A DNA stretch of 64,000 nucleotides from Deltaproteobacteria bacterium. GTDB taxonomy: Bacteria; Desulfobacterota; Desulfobulbia; Desulfobulbales; Desulfobulbaceae. Of the stretch, positions 54,408 to 63,165 are shown piece after piece (position 1 is the stretch's first letter; each line of letters begins with the position of its first letter). The notes under the pieces are model-generated. The model searched no databases. It had not been told where the DNA came from and saw only the letters and a program-made list of their open reading frames with translations. Where the stretch lies: assembly GCA_024280455.1 (NCBI GenBank), contig JAJRQC010000069.1, forward strand, positions 21,356 through 85,355, written 5' to 3'. Made by a program: the position numbers and the translations under genes.

Positions 54408-55637
54408 TTAATCTTCCTTTATGGCCTCAAGAGGTTCCAGCCGGGCCAGCCTGACAACCGGAATTGCAGCCCCGATCAGACAAACACCAACCCCGATCAA
54501 CATGGCCACAACACTGTAAAAGACATTGAGCAGGGAAAATGAAGCATAGGCACCCAGTTTGCTTAAGAGGTCGAAATCACCGGCAAGGTGTTGAATGAGA
54601 TAATTGCCGATACCGAGACCGACTAGCCCGCCAAGCAGACTGATAATTAACGCTTCGGATAAAAACATCTTCAGGATATGTGATTTGTGGGCGCCTATCG
54701 CTCGTAAAATCCCCACTTCACGGCGACGTTCATTGGCCAGGGCCGTAAAGGTCGACCATGCCAGAAGAACCGCCAGAGCGGAGGATATTAAAATAGTAAT
54801 GGAAAAGACTTTGGTTATATCTTCCAGGGTCGCTCTGACATCGGCGCCGATACTGCCCTTGGTCATTGTACCGATATTGGGGAAGAGAACCGCAAGTTTG
54901 TTGAGGAATGTATACTCGTCCACCCCTTCTTTCAGTTTCAGAAAGATTATGGAAATCTCGCCCGGCTTGTATTTTCCGGTCACTTCAGCGGAGATTTTGT
55001 TGAGATCTTTTACCCGCATAAAGAGGCCGTGATCCAGACCGGTACCGGTTTCGTTGAGATCAGCGACAACTTTCACCTTGTGGTTAAACAGGGTGGGGGT
55101 GTCTATCAGGCCAAGATATTCATACACATAACTGCCGATATAGACTTCTCCATCATGGAGTGGCGGCGGTGGTTCATTGAACCAGGGGGAGATGACAAAG
55201 TCGGTTTCAGGATCAAAGGCGACGACCTGACCGGCAACAATGCTGCAGCATCCGGATTCGAGGGTTTCAAGATAGATCTGGTATGTGGCGGCCTTGACTT
55301 CAGGCATAGTTCTGACTTTATCATAGATCGCCTTGTCCATGTAAAAGCCCTTTTTCTTGCTCTCAAGAATGAATTCTTCAGCAACCGTCATAGCTTCGGC
55401 AGGAACCATGACAATGTCGGCGCCAAGTTTCCGGGAGGCGGCTTCGACATCATCATGCACTGCCCGGTTAAAGAGCAGGGCAAAGACAAGCAGTGAAACC
55501 AGCAGGGCCACAGCCATTGCCAGTACAATATTGCGAAAGATTTTACGGCTGACGGTTTTCCAGGCAATGCAAAGGATAGAGTCTATTTTTTTGGGGGGCA
55601 TGTGATCTGTCTTGGATGTTGGGTTGATCGTACTCAA
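54408..55637 (-). CDS. FtsX/MacB-type ABC permease
   Basis: A 409-residue permease. An N-terminal helix (IVLAMAVALLVSLLVFALLF) is followed by a large extracytoplasmic domain (residues about 60-270), then three C-terminal helices (SALAVLLAWSTFTALANERR, ALIISLLGGLVGLGIGNYLI, a final VVAMLIGVGVCLIGAAIPVV) and the ERRREVGILRAIGA loop of FtsX-type permeases. Such systems use ATP to move lipoproteins or act mechanically on periplasmic partners. Its ATPase is probably the one at 57525-58238, on the opposite strand. Paired with the beta-propeller gene 62 bp upstream. Confidence 0.88.
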   Translation of the reverse strand: MSTINPTSKTDHMPPKKIDSILCIAWKTVSRKIFRNIVLAMAVALLVSLLVFALLFNRAVHDDVEAASRKLGADIVMVPAEAMTVAEEFILESKKKGFYMDKAIYDKVRTMPEVKAATYQIYLETLESGCCSIVAGQVVAFDPETDFVISPWFNEPPPPLHDGEVYIGSYVYEYLGLIDTPTLFNHKVKVVADLNETGTGLDHGLFMRVKDLNKISAEVTGKYKPGEISIIFLKLKEGVDEYTFLNKLAVLFPNIGTMTKGSIGADVRATLEDITKVFSITILISSALAVLLAWSTFTALANERRREVGILRAIGAHKSHILKMFLSEALIISLLGGLVGLGIGNYLIQHLAGDFDLLSKLGAYASFSLLNVFYSVVAMLIGVGVCLIGAAIPVVRLARLEPLEAIKED

Positions 55638-55642
55638 ACGAA

Positions 55643-55675
55643 AAAACCGGAAGGGGGTTTGCCCCTTCCGGTTTT
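55643..55675 (-). terminator. Terminator after the beta-propeller gene
   Basis: AAAACCGGAAGGGG and CCCCTTCCGGTTTT are perfectly complementary around GTTTG. On the minus strand it lies 24 bp after the stop at 55699 and just before the FtsX-like gene, so it separates two genes of the same strand and may be partial. The A/T tails make it functional in either direction. Confidence 0.75.
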
Positions 55676-55698
55676 GTTATACAAGGTAAACTGGCTGC

Positions 55699-56874
55699 TT
55701 ACTTGAAGTTTGCATCAAGCCCGCAAAGTACGGCGTGTTGTTCCACACCTTCTTCATTATGACAGGTCAAACAGGTGGAGGTTGCCTGGCCGATAAACTT
55801 TTTAGCTGCAACATCGTACAGCTTCAGCTGACCGTCCATGGTGTAGTCATCGTTACCCAGTTTCTCCGGAGCGACTTCTTCAGAACAATAAGGGCTGTCC
55901 TTACCGATTTTGGGAGAGTTACCTTTTGACAGGGTTTTGGTTCTGGAAGTTGCGATGATATATTTACCATCCGGGGTAAACATGGCATCATGATTCTCTT
56001 CAAGTTTGCCCATCGGCTGGCGGGCAACAAGTTTTAGAGTATCAGCATCAATGACGTACATGGTGTCGGCACCGGAAAGGGCAATAAGTTTGCCGTCTCT
56101 TGACCAGGTTGAACGGAAGTTCATAGTCTTGCCGGCGTTGCCGGGGATAACGCCTCTCTTGAGCAGCTTGACTTCGCCTTTTTCCAGAGCTTTGGCATCA
56201 AGCAGCATCAGGTGGATTTTACCGATTACTTTTCCGTGCTGTTTATCCGACTCATTGACGGAAATCAGCATTTTGGTCATGTCCGGAGAGTTGGAACCAT
56301 GATAGAAAAGATACGGAACGCCCGGGTCGGCTTCAGTTCCTTCAAGAAAAATAGAGGCAATCCTCTCCAGGTTGGATTTCTTAAAGACATCGATATATGC
56401 CTTGTTGGTCATGGTGATGGGAAAAAAGAAATCCTTGGTCTGACCGGAAGCACAGTAAACGGATTTTGTGTTTGCCTCACCAGCTTTAGGAATAGGCGCA
56501 TTGACATCCATGAGCACCTTACCGGTTTTGAGATCGGTCGCACCAACGTGGGGAGCACCTGTGTCCGGATCTATATGGTAGGTCGACCAGAACAGAATAT
56601 CTTTGTTGTTTACATCGATACGGGCATCATGGGTGGGATGAGTCTCACCATCTCCAATGTCGATTTTGCTCAGAGAATTCAGCTGAATAGGTGCGGGCTT
56701 GCTCGGGTCGATGGTTACATTGGCGTCGGCAAAATGACCTCCCATTCCTGCGATATAGATATCTGCGTCATATGTTTTCGCCTGAGCCTGTGATACGAGT
56801 CCCAGGGTTCCAAATGTCAGGGCTCCGACAGCAACCAGTGAGTAAATGCCGATTTTTTTGGGAATGAATTCCAT
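55699..56874 (-). CDS. Secreted beta-propeller protein with a C-terminal CxxCH heme site
   Basis: A 391-residue exported protein: signal peptide (IYSLVAVGALTFGTLGLVSQ, AQA cleavage), repeated beta-propeller-like blades (for example STWSRDGKLIALSGADTMYV and HDAMFTPDGKYIIATS), and near the C terminus STCLTCHNEEGVEQHAVLCG with one c-type heme motif CLTCH. I do not recognise a named family; it resembles the YVTN-type propellers seen near nitrous-oxide-reductase-type genes. A strong AAGGAGGT site and an A/T-rich upstream region with dyads suggest high, regulated expression. It is divergent from the NosL/ABC gene run. Confidence 0.8.
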   Translation of the reverse strand: MEFIPKKIGIYSLVAVGALTFGTLGLVSQAQAKTYDADIYIAGMGGHFADANVTIDPSKPAPIQLNSLSKIDIGDGETHPTHDARIDVNNKDILFWSTYHIDPDTGAPHVGATDLKTGKVLMDVNAPIPKAGEANTKSVYCASGQTKDFFFPITMTNKAYIDVFKKSNLERIASIFLEGTEADPGVPYLFYHGSNSPDMTKMLISVNESDKQHGKVIGKIHLMLLDAKALEKGEVKLLKRGVIPGNAGKTMNFRSTWSRDGKLIALSGADTMYVIDADTLKLVARQPMGKLEENHDAMFTPDGKYIIATSRTKTLSKGNSPKIGKDSPYCSEEVAPEKLGNDDYTMDGQLKLYDVAAKKFIGQATSTCLTCHNEEGVEQHAVLCGLDANFK

Positions 56875-57009
56875 ACGTTCCTACCTCCTTTTGGTGTTTG
56901 AGCGTTTACTTAAAATATAAGATGTCTTTATATCTTATGTAAACTATTGGATTGACCTTTCCTCTGAAAAATATAAGTACCACAGAGTGTTGCGGGGGCG
57001 CAAGAAAAT

Positions 57010-57058
57010 TGTGACAAATTGTCGCATTCGAGGCGAAAAAGTGCGGCAAGTTGTCACA
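57010..57058. promoter_or_regulatory. Paired 17-bp dyads, candidate operators
   Basis: TGTGACAAATTGTCGCA at 57010-57026 is a near-perfect dyad (TGYGACAA-N-TTGTCRCA). Its close copy TGCGGCAAGTTGTCACA is at 57042-57058 in the opposite sense, with centres 32 bp apart, or three helical turns. They lie in the 650-bp divergent gap 56875-57524 between the propeller gene and the ABC operon, nearer the former. Another hairpin, ATAAGAT/ATCTTAT, is near 56919-56940. The motif resembles no operator I can name with certainty. Confidence 0.5.
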
Positions 57059-57321
57059 TGCGGTTTACTTGTAATGCATTTGATTTTAATACGTTATATA
57101 ATTTTTAGTAACCGGTTTTACTTTTTGGTGGATTTGTCTTGAACACCCATCTTTTTACAATTTTTCAGGTAAAATCGTCCTGTCCTTCAGGTTTTTTATG
57201 GATCTTGGTACTGCTGGACCGATTCGTTTTTCTGCATTGAAGATAATGATTGGTGGCTTGCATTCCTTGGGAGCATCTGATAACATTTTGCTCTATTCAG
57301 AATCCATTGATAAAAAAAAGG

Positions 57322-57464
57322 GTAACTATTCAGGAGCACCTCACGGAGTCTACGCTTACCTCTTCTCTCATTTAGGCCTCCTCGAATAGCACAAGTATGC
57401 TTCAAAGACCTAAATAAAGTAGGTAAGCGTAGACTCCAAATATGAGGCACTCCTGAACAGTTAC
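57322..57464. repeat. Palindromic dispersed repeat, family R1, copy b (inverted)
   Basis: A 143-bp unit with ends GTAACTATTCAGGAG and CTCCTGAACAGTTAC and inner arms GGAGTCTACGCTTACCT / AGGTAAGCGTAGACTCC. It is the reverse complement match of copy a at 178-318. Another tip, CTACCTGAATAGTTAC, follows at 57494-57509, ending just before the ABC ATPase start. It is transposon-like in shape but has no ORF. Its position makes it part of the promoter region of the ABC operon. Confidence 0.75.
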
Positions 57465-57524
57465 ATTCCCGGGTAAAGGCAAGTTTTTTGCGTCTACCTG
57501 AATAGTTACAAAAAAGGTAAAAAT

Positions 57525-58238
57525 GTGATTATAGATTGCCGGAACCTCGAAAAAAAATATACAGCGGACAATAAACTCGTAACAGCGGTAGACAATGTAT
57601 CACTCTCGGTTGAAGAGGGAGAGTTTGTTGTCATTCTTGGTCACTCCGGTTCGGGGAAGACCACACTCTTAAGCCTTATCGGCGGGTTGACTGTGCCGGA
57701 TAGCGGGGGAGTGCAAATAAACGGTGTCGACAACTGGGGGCAAAGTGATGATGACCTCTCAGACATGAGAAATCGTACAATCGGTTTTATTTTTCAGTTT
57801 GCAAGTCTCATCCCAACCCTCACCGCATTGGAAAATATTCTTCTTCCTTTGAGTTTTGGCGCGTCTCCCAAGGGCAGATATGAAGACGCCCTGGAAATAT
57901 TGGAACTTGTGGGGCTTAAAGACAAAACAAATTCATTTCCCTCACAGTTATCGGGCGGGCAACAGCGACGTATTGCCATTGCCAGAGCATTCATCAACAA
58001 ACCTGATATTATTCTGGCCGATGAACCGACCGGTGATCTTGATGAAGAGACCGAAAGGGATATTCTTGATCTTTTTAGAGAGTACAACGGGCGTGGAACA
58101 ACCTTTGTCGTCGTGACCCATAATATTCATCTGGCCCGAACCCAGAAAAACGCCCGCGTTCTCCAGATGCGTCAGGGTGTGCTGACCGAAGAGAAGAAAG
58201 AGGAAGCGGTTGACAAGCAAACGGAAACAGTTGGCTGA
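57525..58238 (+). CDS. LolD/MacB-type ABC transporter ATPase
   Basis: A 237-residue ATPase: Walker A GHSGSGKTTLLSLIGG, Q-loop FQFASLIPTLTALENIL, signature LSGGQQRRIAIARA, Walker B IILADEPTGDLDEET and H-loop VTHNIHLAR. The start is GTG 57525 after AAAAAGG. Downstream, 1 bp away, is the redoxin lipoprotein gene. It probably energises one of the two FtsX-like permeases of this locus. Confidence 0.93.
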   Translation: MIIDCRNLEKKYTADNKLVTAVDNVSLSVEEGEFVVILGHSGSGKTTLLSLIGGLTVPDSGGVQINGVDNWGQSDDDLSDMRNRTIGFIFQFASLIPTLTALENILLPLSFGASPKGRYEDALEILELVGLKDKTNSFPSQLSGGQQRRIAIARAFINKPDIILADEPTGDLDEETERDILDLFREYNGRGTTFVVVTHNIHLARTQKNARVLQMRQGVLTEEKKEEAVDKQTETVG

Positions 58239-58239
58239 C

Positions 58240-58784
58240 ATGGTTCGTGTACGATCTGGTAACAGGTTTTTTGGAGAGAAAAGCATCTGGCTTGTTCTCG
58301 CCCTTGTGTTGGTTTGTCTGCTTGCCTCCTGTTCCCGGCAGGAAAACAAAACCGCCCTTAAAGTCGGGGATCAGGCCCCGGATTTCACGGTCACGGATCT
58401 TGACGGCAAGGTTTTTTCCCTTTCCGAGTACCTGGGTTCACCGGTTGTCCTGCGGTTTTTTTGACGGACTGCAAGTTCTGCCGTGCGGATACTCCGGTGT
58501 TTAATGAATATTATACCCGGTTTCATGCAAAGGGGCTTCGCGTTATTTATATCGATACGCTCGGTATCAATGATCAGGAACTCGATTCCTTCAGGCAGGA
58601 ACTTAAAATAGTTTTTCCTGTTGCTCCGGATAAGGGAGGAAAGGTCGCTGCCGCCTACTCGGTAAAAGCTCTGCCTCAGACTGTTGTCCTGGATCCACAG
58701 CATAAAATTATTGCCGCCATCCTTGGTGGAGTGAGTGAACCTGAATTGAAACACCTGTTGTCCCCATATCTGTCTTTTGAATAA
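58240..58784 (+). pseudogene. TlpA/AhpC-type thioredoxin-fold lipoprotein split by a frameshift
   Basis: From ATG 58240 the protein has a lipobox (VLALVLVCLLASC), then VGDQAPDFTVTDLDGKVFSL and LGSPVVLRFF, ending at TGA 58462-58464. The fold continues in the -1 frame as TDCKFCRADTPVFNEYY (the CxxC redox site), VIYIDTLGINDQE and VKALPQTVVLDPQHKI, ending at 58784. The break is at a run of seven T (58456-58462); eight T would give an uninterrupted R-F-F-L-T-D-C-K-F-C. It is a sequencing error, a fresh mutation or slippage on the T-run. If intact it would reduce disulfides or handle copper in the periplasm. Confidence 0.85.
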
Positions 58785-58884
58785 CCAGCATGGCTGGAAC
58801 ATGGAAGCGGAGCGAAGCGCAGACTCCGGGATTTACAGGTCACAGCCACCACAATGACACCGCTTCGCTGTTATGAAAATAGTC
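58783..58884. repeat. Dispersed repeat R2, copy c
   Basis: This shares the first 70 bp (AACCAGCATGGCTGGAAC...GGATTTACAGGTCACAGCCAC) with copies a and b and ends GAAAATAGTC; the middle differs. It begins within the stop codon of the redoxin gene, like the R2 copy that follows argS by only 12 bp. Confidence 0.7.
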
Positions 58885-59030
58885 TAATACGGCACAGCTT
58901 CACAGGCGATTCCCGGATTAAATAATTCGATACCCGTACCCCTGAAAAGTCGTATTCGAAAATGACAGATAACTCGGTCATCACTATTATTTGTATGTAA
59001 ATCAATAGAACTGAAAAAAGGAGGTGTTGT

Positions 59031-59552
59031 ATGCGTAATGGATTGATCGTAGCTGCTGTATGTTTTGTTCTGGTTTTTTCTGCCGCACTTGTTCAGGGCG
59101 CGCCTGAAAAGGAAATCAGCCAGGATACCCGCTGTGCCGTCTGCGGGATGTTTGTTGCAAAATATGGAAACTGGGGTACTCAGATTCGTCTTGCCGACTC
59201 CTCGACCCTGTTTTTTGACGGTATGAAGGACCTGATGGTATTTTATCACAACCCACAGAAATACAGCAGTTTTACAACCCAAGATGTCAAGGAAGCGTGG
59301 ACCAGGGACTACTATTCTCAGGAGTGGATTGACGGCTTTAAGGCATTCTATGTTGTCGGCAGTGATGTTCTGGGACCAATGGGCAAGGAATTTATTCCCT
59401 TTGTCGACAAGGCCGCTGCGGAAACTTTTTTAAAGGATCATAAGGGACAAAAAATCCTTACCTTCAATGAAATCACCGACGATCTTGTTCAATCCATGCG
59501 CATGAAAATGAAAATGAAGCATGGTGGAAAAATGAAGAATGGAAAAAGCTGA
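59031..59552 (+). CDS. nosL: NosL-family copper-binding protein
   Basis: A 173-residue protein with a signal peptide (GLIVAAVCFVLVFSAALVQG) and the NosL signature DTRCAVCGMFVAKYGNW ... LFFDGMKDLMVFY, in which the C-x2-C-x-M residues bind Cu(I). The C terminus is Lys/Met-rich (MRMKMKMKHGGKMKNGK) and could also bind copper. NosL delivers copper to nitrous oxide reductase; no nosZ is in the window, so another target is likely. A strong AAAGGAGGTG site precedes the ATG. Confidence 0.9.
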   Translation: MRNGLIVAAVCFVLVFSAALVQGAPEKEISQDTRCAVCGMFVAKYGNWGTQIRLADSSTLFFDGMKDLMVFYHNPQKYSSFTTQDVKEAWTRDYYSQEWIDGFKAFYVVGSDVLGPMGKEFIPFVDKAAAETFLKDHKGQKILTFNEITDDLVQSMRMKMKMKHGGKMKNGKS

Positions 59553-59557
59553 GAAAG

Positions 59558-59881
59558 TTGACTGCTCAATTTTCCGGTCGTCCGGTTCATCTTCTTCTCC
59601 TGGTTTTGATAGTGCTCAGCTGCATCAATATCGGGTTGTATACCCTTGGCCGAAAGCGGTTGACCGCACAGGAGGAGAATATTGAACTCTTTGATATTGT
59701 AACCTCGGGCCTTGGTCTGACGGATCTCTGCGTTGCTACCGAGGCTCGTTATACCCGTCATCCCGCCATAAGTGACCGGGTTGCTCCCTTTATGGATCAT
59801 CCCGGCGCCCTTGAACATTTCCCCACCGGCTCATTCTGGGGAGTACCCCCATTGGACAGGTTACCCGGAGGACAGCAATGA
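59558..59881 (+). CDS. Single-pass membrane protein of the NosL locus
   Basis: A 107-residue protein with one transmembrane helix (VHLLLLVLIVLSCINIGLYT) and a periplasmic tail containing LTDLCVATEARYTRHPAISD and HFPTGSFWGVPP. I do not recognise it. It starts with TTG 59558, 5 bp after nosL, and overlaps the permease gene by 4 bp, so it is part of the same translation unit. It is probably a periplasmic accessory factor. Confidence 0.7.
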   Translation: MTAQFSGRPVHLLLLVLIVLSCINIGLYTLGRKRLTAQEENIELFDIVTSGLGLTDLCVATEARYTRHPAISDRVAPFMDHPGALEHFPTGSFWGVPPLDRLPGGQQ

Positions 59882-61074
59882 ACCGCCGGCTGACACAACA
59901 CTTAAATGTTCTGGACTACGCCCTTTCTTCACTGTGGAGGCGGCGGGCCAAGAATTTGAGTGTACTTGTCGTCTTTTCCTGGGTGATTTTTCTTGTCGCC
60001 TCTTTTCAACTGGTAACCCAGGCCTTGACCGAGACGGCGGCTTCAGTTTTGAGAAGTACTCCGGAGATAACCGTTCAGAAGATGTCTGCCGGCCGTCAGG
60101 TTGAAATCCCGCTTGATGTTTCCACAAGGCTTGCCGGTATCTACGGGATCCAGGAGATCGTGCCCAGGGTGTGGGGCTATTATTTTGATGAGGTGAGCGG
60201 AGCAAATTATACGGTCATGGGTATTGCACCAGGCAGGATGCCTTTGCTTGACCGACTTCAATTAACCCTTGAAGAGGGTGGGGTGTATGACCAGGAGTCG
60301 CATGGAAAGGCCGTAATCGGCAGATCAATACGACGGACACTGGAGGAAAAAGGCAGCACACTGCTCTCACTGTTCCGGCCTGACCTGTCACAGGCTTCGT
60401 TTGAGGTCACCGGGGTTTTTAAACCTGAGGTCGATATCCTCACCAATGACCTGGTGGTCATGAATATTGAGGACGCCCGTGATCTGTTTGCAATTCCTCC
60501 GGCAATGGCCACTGATCTTTGTGTGTACGTCGCCAATCCAGCCGAAGTTCCAACAATTGCCAAAAAAATTGCCGAGGCCCTGCCCGGAACCCGGGTATTG
60601 ACCAGATCGCAGATAAACCGGACGTATCAGGTCGTCTTCGGCTGGCGCAGCGGTTTTGCCTCGGTCTGCCTGTTGACGGCACTGACGGCTTTTGTGATCC
60701 TTGCCTGGGACAAGGCCTCTGGCCTTTCCCCTGAAGAGAAGCGGGAGATCAGTATTCTTAAAATTCTTGGCTGGGAAACCGCCGATGTCCTGGCCGTGCG
60801 GTTCTGGGAGGGCATCCTGGTCTCAGGAATTGCCTTTGTGCTTGGGTGTACGCTGGCCTATGCCCATGTGGTCTTTTTCAACGCATCACTGTTTAAACCC
60901 GTCCTGATCGGCTGGTCTGTTATCTACCCGGAGTTCCGGCTGGTACCGTCCTTCAGACTTGCTCAATTTCTGCTGGTCTTCAGTCTTTCCGTATTACCCT
61001 ACCTTGCCGCAACCGTCATCCCGGCCTGGCGTAGTGCAAGCGTTCCGGCGGATTCCGCCCTGAGCGGAATGTAG
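59878..61074 (+). CDS. FtsX/MacB-type ABC permease of the NosL locus
   Basis: A 398-residue permease. First helix NLSVLVVFSWVIFLVASFQL, an extracytoplasmic domain at residues about 60-265, then helices near 270, 320 and 365 with the EEKREISILKILGWETADVL loop typical of FtsX-type permeases. It overlaps the small membrane-protein gene by 4 bp. Its ATPase is probably the one at 61284, from which it is now separated by a MITE. Confidence 0.9.
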   Translation: MNRRLTQHLNVLDYALSSLWRRRAKNLSVLVVFSWVIFLVASFQLVTQALTETAASVLRSTPEITVQKMSAGRQVEIPLDVSTRLAGIYGIQEIVPRVWGYYFDEVSGANYTVMGIAPGRMPLLDRLQLTLEEGGVYDQESHGKAVIGRSIRRTLEEKGSTLLSLFRPDLSQASFEVTGVFKPEVDILTNDLVVMNIEDARDLFAIPPAMATDLCVYVANPAEVPTIAKKIAEALPGTRVLTRSQINRTYQVVFGWRSGFASVCLLTALTAFVILAWDKASGLSPEEKREISILKILGWETADVLAVRFWEGILVSGIAFVLGCTLAYAHVVFFNASLFKPVLIGWSVIYPEFRLVPSFRLAQFLLVFSLSVLPYLAATVIPAWRSASVPADSALSGM

Positions 61075-61081
61075 AGCATTA

Positions 61082-61263
61082 AGGGGCTGTAAGAAAATAA
61101 CATGGCTGATATTGCGCTTAGATTTGGGTTATATTTTAATGTTGTGATTAAGAAAAACCGTAGGCATAGCTTGGCTACGTTGAGGATTTTTCGATTGAAC
61201 AACATTCAAAGATGGCCCGAAGATAAGATGCAAGATTGGCCGTGTTATTTTTTTACAGCCCCT
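61082..61263. mobile_element. MITE-like element inside the ABC operon
   Basis: A 182-bp element with 25-bp terminal inverted repeats (61082-61106 and 61239-61263; two mismatches; outer part AGGGGCTGTAA). It has no ORF. It sits between the permease stop (61074) and the ATPase start (61284), where coupling would be expected, so it looks like a later insertion. A possible degenerate relative lies at about 16540-16600. Confidence 0.78.
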
Positions 61264-61283
61264 AAGCAGGGTGAGGTTGAGTA

Positions 61284-61961
61284 ATGCTGATAGAACTTAA
61301 AAATGTAACAAAGATATACAACCAGGGTCAGATAAACGAGGTCACAGCCCTTAAGGGGATCGATCTGACGATTGACGATAGCAGTATGACCTGCCTGCGT
61401 GGGGCGAGCGGTTCCGGCAAGAGTACACTGCTGGCCATCATCGGCTGTGTTTTCCAGCCGACGACCGGCAGAGTCTCCATTGCCGGCAAACAGCTGTCCA
61501 GATTGCCGGATCGCTTCCTCACTCTGCATAGGCGGCAGTACATAGGGTTTATCTTTCAGACCTTTAACCTCCTGCCGGCCTTGACCGTCCAGGATAATAT
61601 CACCCTGCCGCTGGTCCCGCTGGGGATAGCACCTGTGGAAATGCGCCGCAGGGCAGCCGTGTTGATGGACAGGTTTGCCATCGCTCATCGCCGGAACTTT
61701 CCCGCTTCCCAGATCTCCGGAGGTGAATTACAGCGGGTGGCCATTGCCCGAGCCCTGATTAACAATCCGCCGCTTATTCTTGCCGATGAACCAACAGCCC
61801 ATCTCGACAGCCGACTCAGCGAAGAGTTCATGCACTTTATGAAGGATCTGAAGACAGCTGGAAAGACCATCATCATTACATCGCATGATCCACTTGTAAC
61901 AGAGCATGCAGATGTTGACCGGATAGTCGACATCAAAGACGGCCGTATAGATGCTGCTTAA
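61284..61961 (+). CDS. LolD-type ABC transporter ATPase of the NosL locus
   Basis: A 225-residue ATPase: Walker [16 protein letters not shown], signature [14 protein letters not shown], Walker [15 protein letters not shown] and an H-loop in [11 protein letters not shown]. It overlaps the next gene by 11 bp. It probably powers the permease at 59878-61074. Confidence 0.93.
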   Translation: MLIELKNVTKIYNQGQINEVTALKGIDLTIDDSSMTCLRGASGSGKSTLLAIIGCVFQPTTGRVSIAGKQLSRLPDRFLTLHRRQYIGFIFQTFNLLPALTVQDNITLPLVPLGIAPVEMRRRAAVLMDRFAIAHRRNFPASQISGGELQRVAIARALINNPPLILADEPTAHLDSRLSEEFMHFMKDLKTAGKTIIITSHDPLVTEHADVDRIVDIKDGRIDAA

Positions 61962-62958
61962 TTCCTGGAGCATAGCTCTGCTTTTATGCGGGCTGATTGT
62001 TTTGTTTTTGATGGGGCTTGCCGCCCGAAGCGCGATTCGGGTTCTCCTGTTCTGGAATCCGGAAAGCGATTCCAATCGCCAGATCAGACTCGAAAATGAG
62101 ATATGGCTGACCTCCACTCTGGTGGAATACGCCCTTGGGATTCAGATCATATCGCTTATCGTTTTTGTGCTGGCGGCTGATTTTTACAGCCAGTCCATTG
62201 CCGGGGCCATGTGCGCCACCGGCAGCCTTCTTGCCAACAGTTTTGGTGTACCTGCGCTGCTGGTTAAAATCGGTGGTGTTTTTTTCTACGGTTTCTGGAT
62301 TGTGCTGCACCATTTGGATATCCATTCGGAAAAATATCCGCTGGTTCGGGTGAAATATATTTATCTTCTTTTTCTCATTCCCCTGCTTGTCCTCGACCTT
62401 GCCCTTGAAATTCTTTTTATTACCGGGCTAAAACCTGATATAATTACTTCCTGTTGTGCGGTTGTTTTTGGTGATGCGACCGGGGGCGGTTCCAACCTGC
62501 TTGGCGGTTTTACCCATGGCCTGAGCATGGGGCTGTTTTACGGAACAGCCGGAGCGCTGATTCTTCTCGGAGTGGTATTATTGGAGCGCTGGCAGCGCTG
62601 GCTGGGGGTGTTGTTCAGCAGCGGCTGGCTCTGGTTTTTTCTCCTTGCCCTGACCGTTGTGACAACCGAATTTTCCTCCTATATTTATGCGATGCCGTTT
62701 CATAAATGCCCTTTTTGTATTCTCCAGCCCGAGTACCACTACATTGGTTTTGTGATCTATTTCGCTCTTTTTCTGGGTGCATTTTTCGGTATGAGCGGAG
62801 CAGTTGTTGAGCCGCTGCGTTTTGTCGAGGGGCTGGAAGAGGGCGTAACAGGCTATCAGCGTTCAGCCGTCAAGCTTTCTCTGTTGTTTCTGGTCTTCTT
62901 TGTGCTTGTCTCTTCTTACCATTACTGGCGGTATATACTTATCGGCGGGGAAGGGTAA
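61951..62958 (+). CDS. Polytopic membrane protein of the NosL locus, unknown family
   Basis: A 335-residue protein with about eight hydrophobic segments. [21 protein letters not shown] motif near residue 250 holds a CxxC followed by a His; SCCAVVF near residue 165 has adjacent cysteines. Cysteines and histidines facing the membrane surface suggest metal or thiol chemistry. I do not recognise a named family. It overlaps the ATPase gene by 11 bp and closes the operon. Confidence 0.75.
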   Translation: MLLNSWSIALLLCGLIVLFLMGLAARSAIRVLLFWNPESDSNRQIRLENEIWLTSTLVEYALGIQIISLIVFVLAADFYSQSIAGAMCATGSLLANSFGVPALLVKIGGVFFYGFWIVLHHLDIHSEKYPLVRVKYIYLLFLIPLLVLDLALEILFITGLKPDIITSCCAVVFGDATGGGSNLLGGFTHGLSMGLFYGTAGALILLGVVLLERWQRWLGVLFSSGWLWFFLLALTVVTTEFSSYIYAMPFHKCPFCILQPEYHYIGFVIYFALFLGAFFGMSGAVVEPLRFVEGLEEGVTGYQRSAVKLSLLFLVFFVLVSSYHYWRYILIGGEG

Positions 62959-63107
62959 ATCCAGCATGGCGGAGCAGTTTTTCAGGCCACAGCCGTAACG
63001 AAAAAATGAAAGGAGTCTGAATCAACAAATGGTTGTGGACTCGTTACGGATAAACAGAAACCCGAACGGGGTTTGCGGGTAGGACAGCAGGTCGGCGGAA
63101 ATAAAAA

Positions 63108-63134
63108 AAGGGAACAGAAGGTCTCTGTTCCCTT
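63108..63134 (-). terminator. Intrinsic terminator of the acidic repeat protein gene
   Basis: On the minus strand AAGGGAACAGA pairs with TCTGTTCCCTT around a 5-nt loop, followed by a run of seven T. It lies 31 bp after the stop at 63166. Confidence 0.88.
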
Positions 63135-63165
63135 GAAATAGTTTGCCTGTGTACTTGTTCAGGAC

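Noticed and set aside
58462..58464. TGA in the redoxin gene as a third selenocysteine
   Set aside because: The frame after this TGA gives no thioredoxin sequence; the CxxC and the rest are in the -1 frame, so a frameshift explains it.
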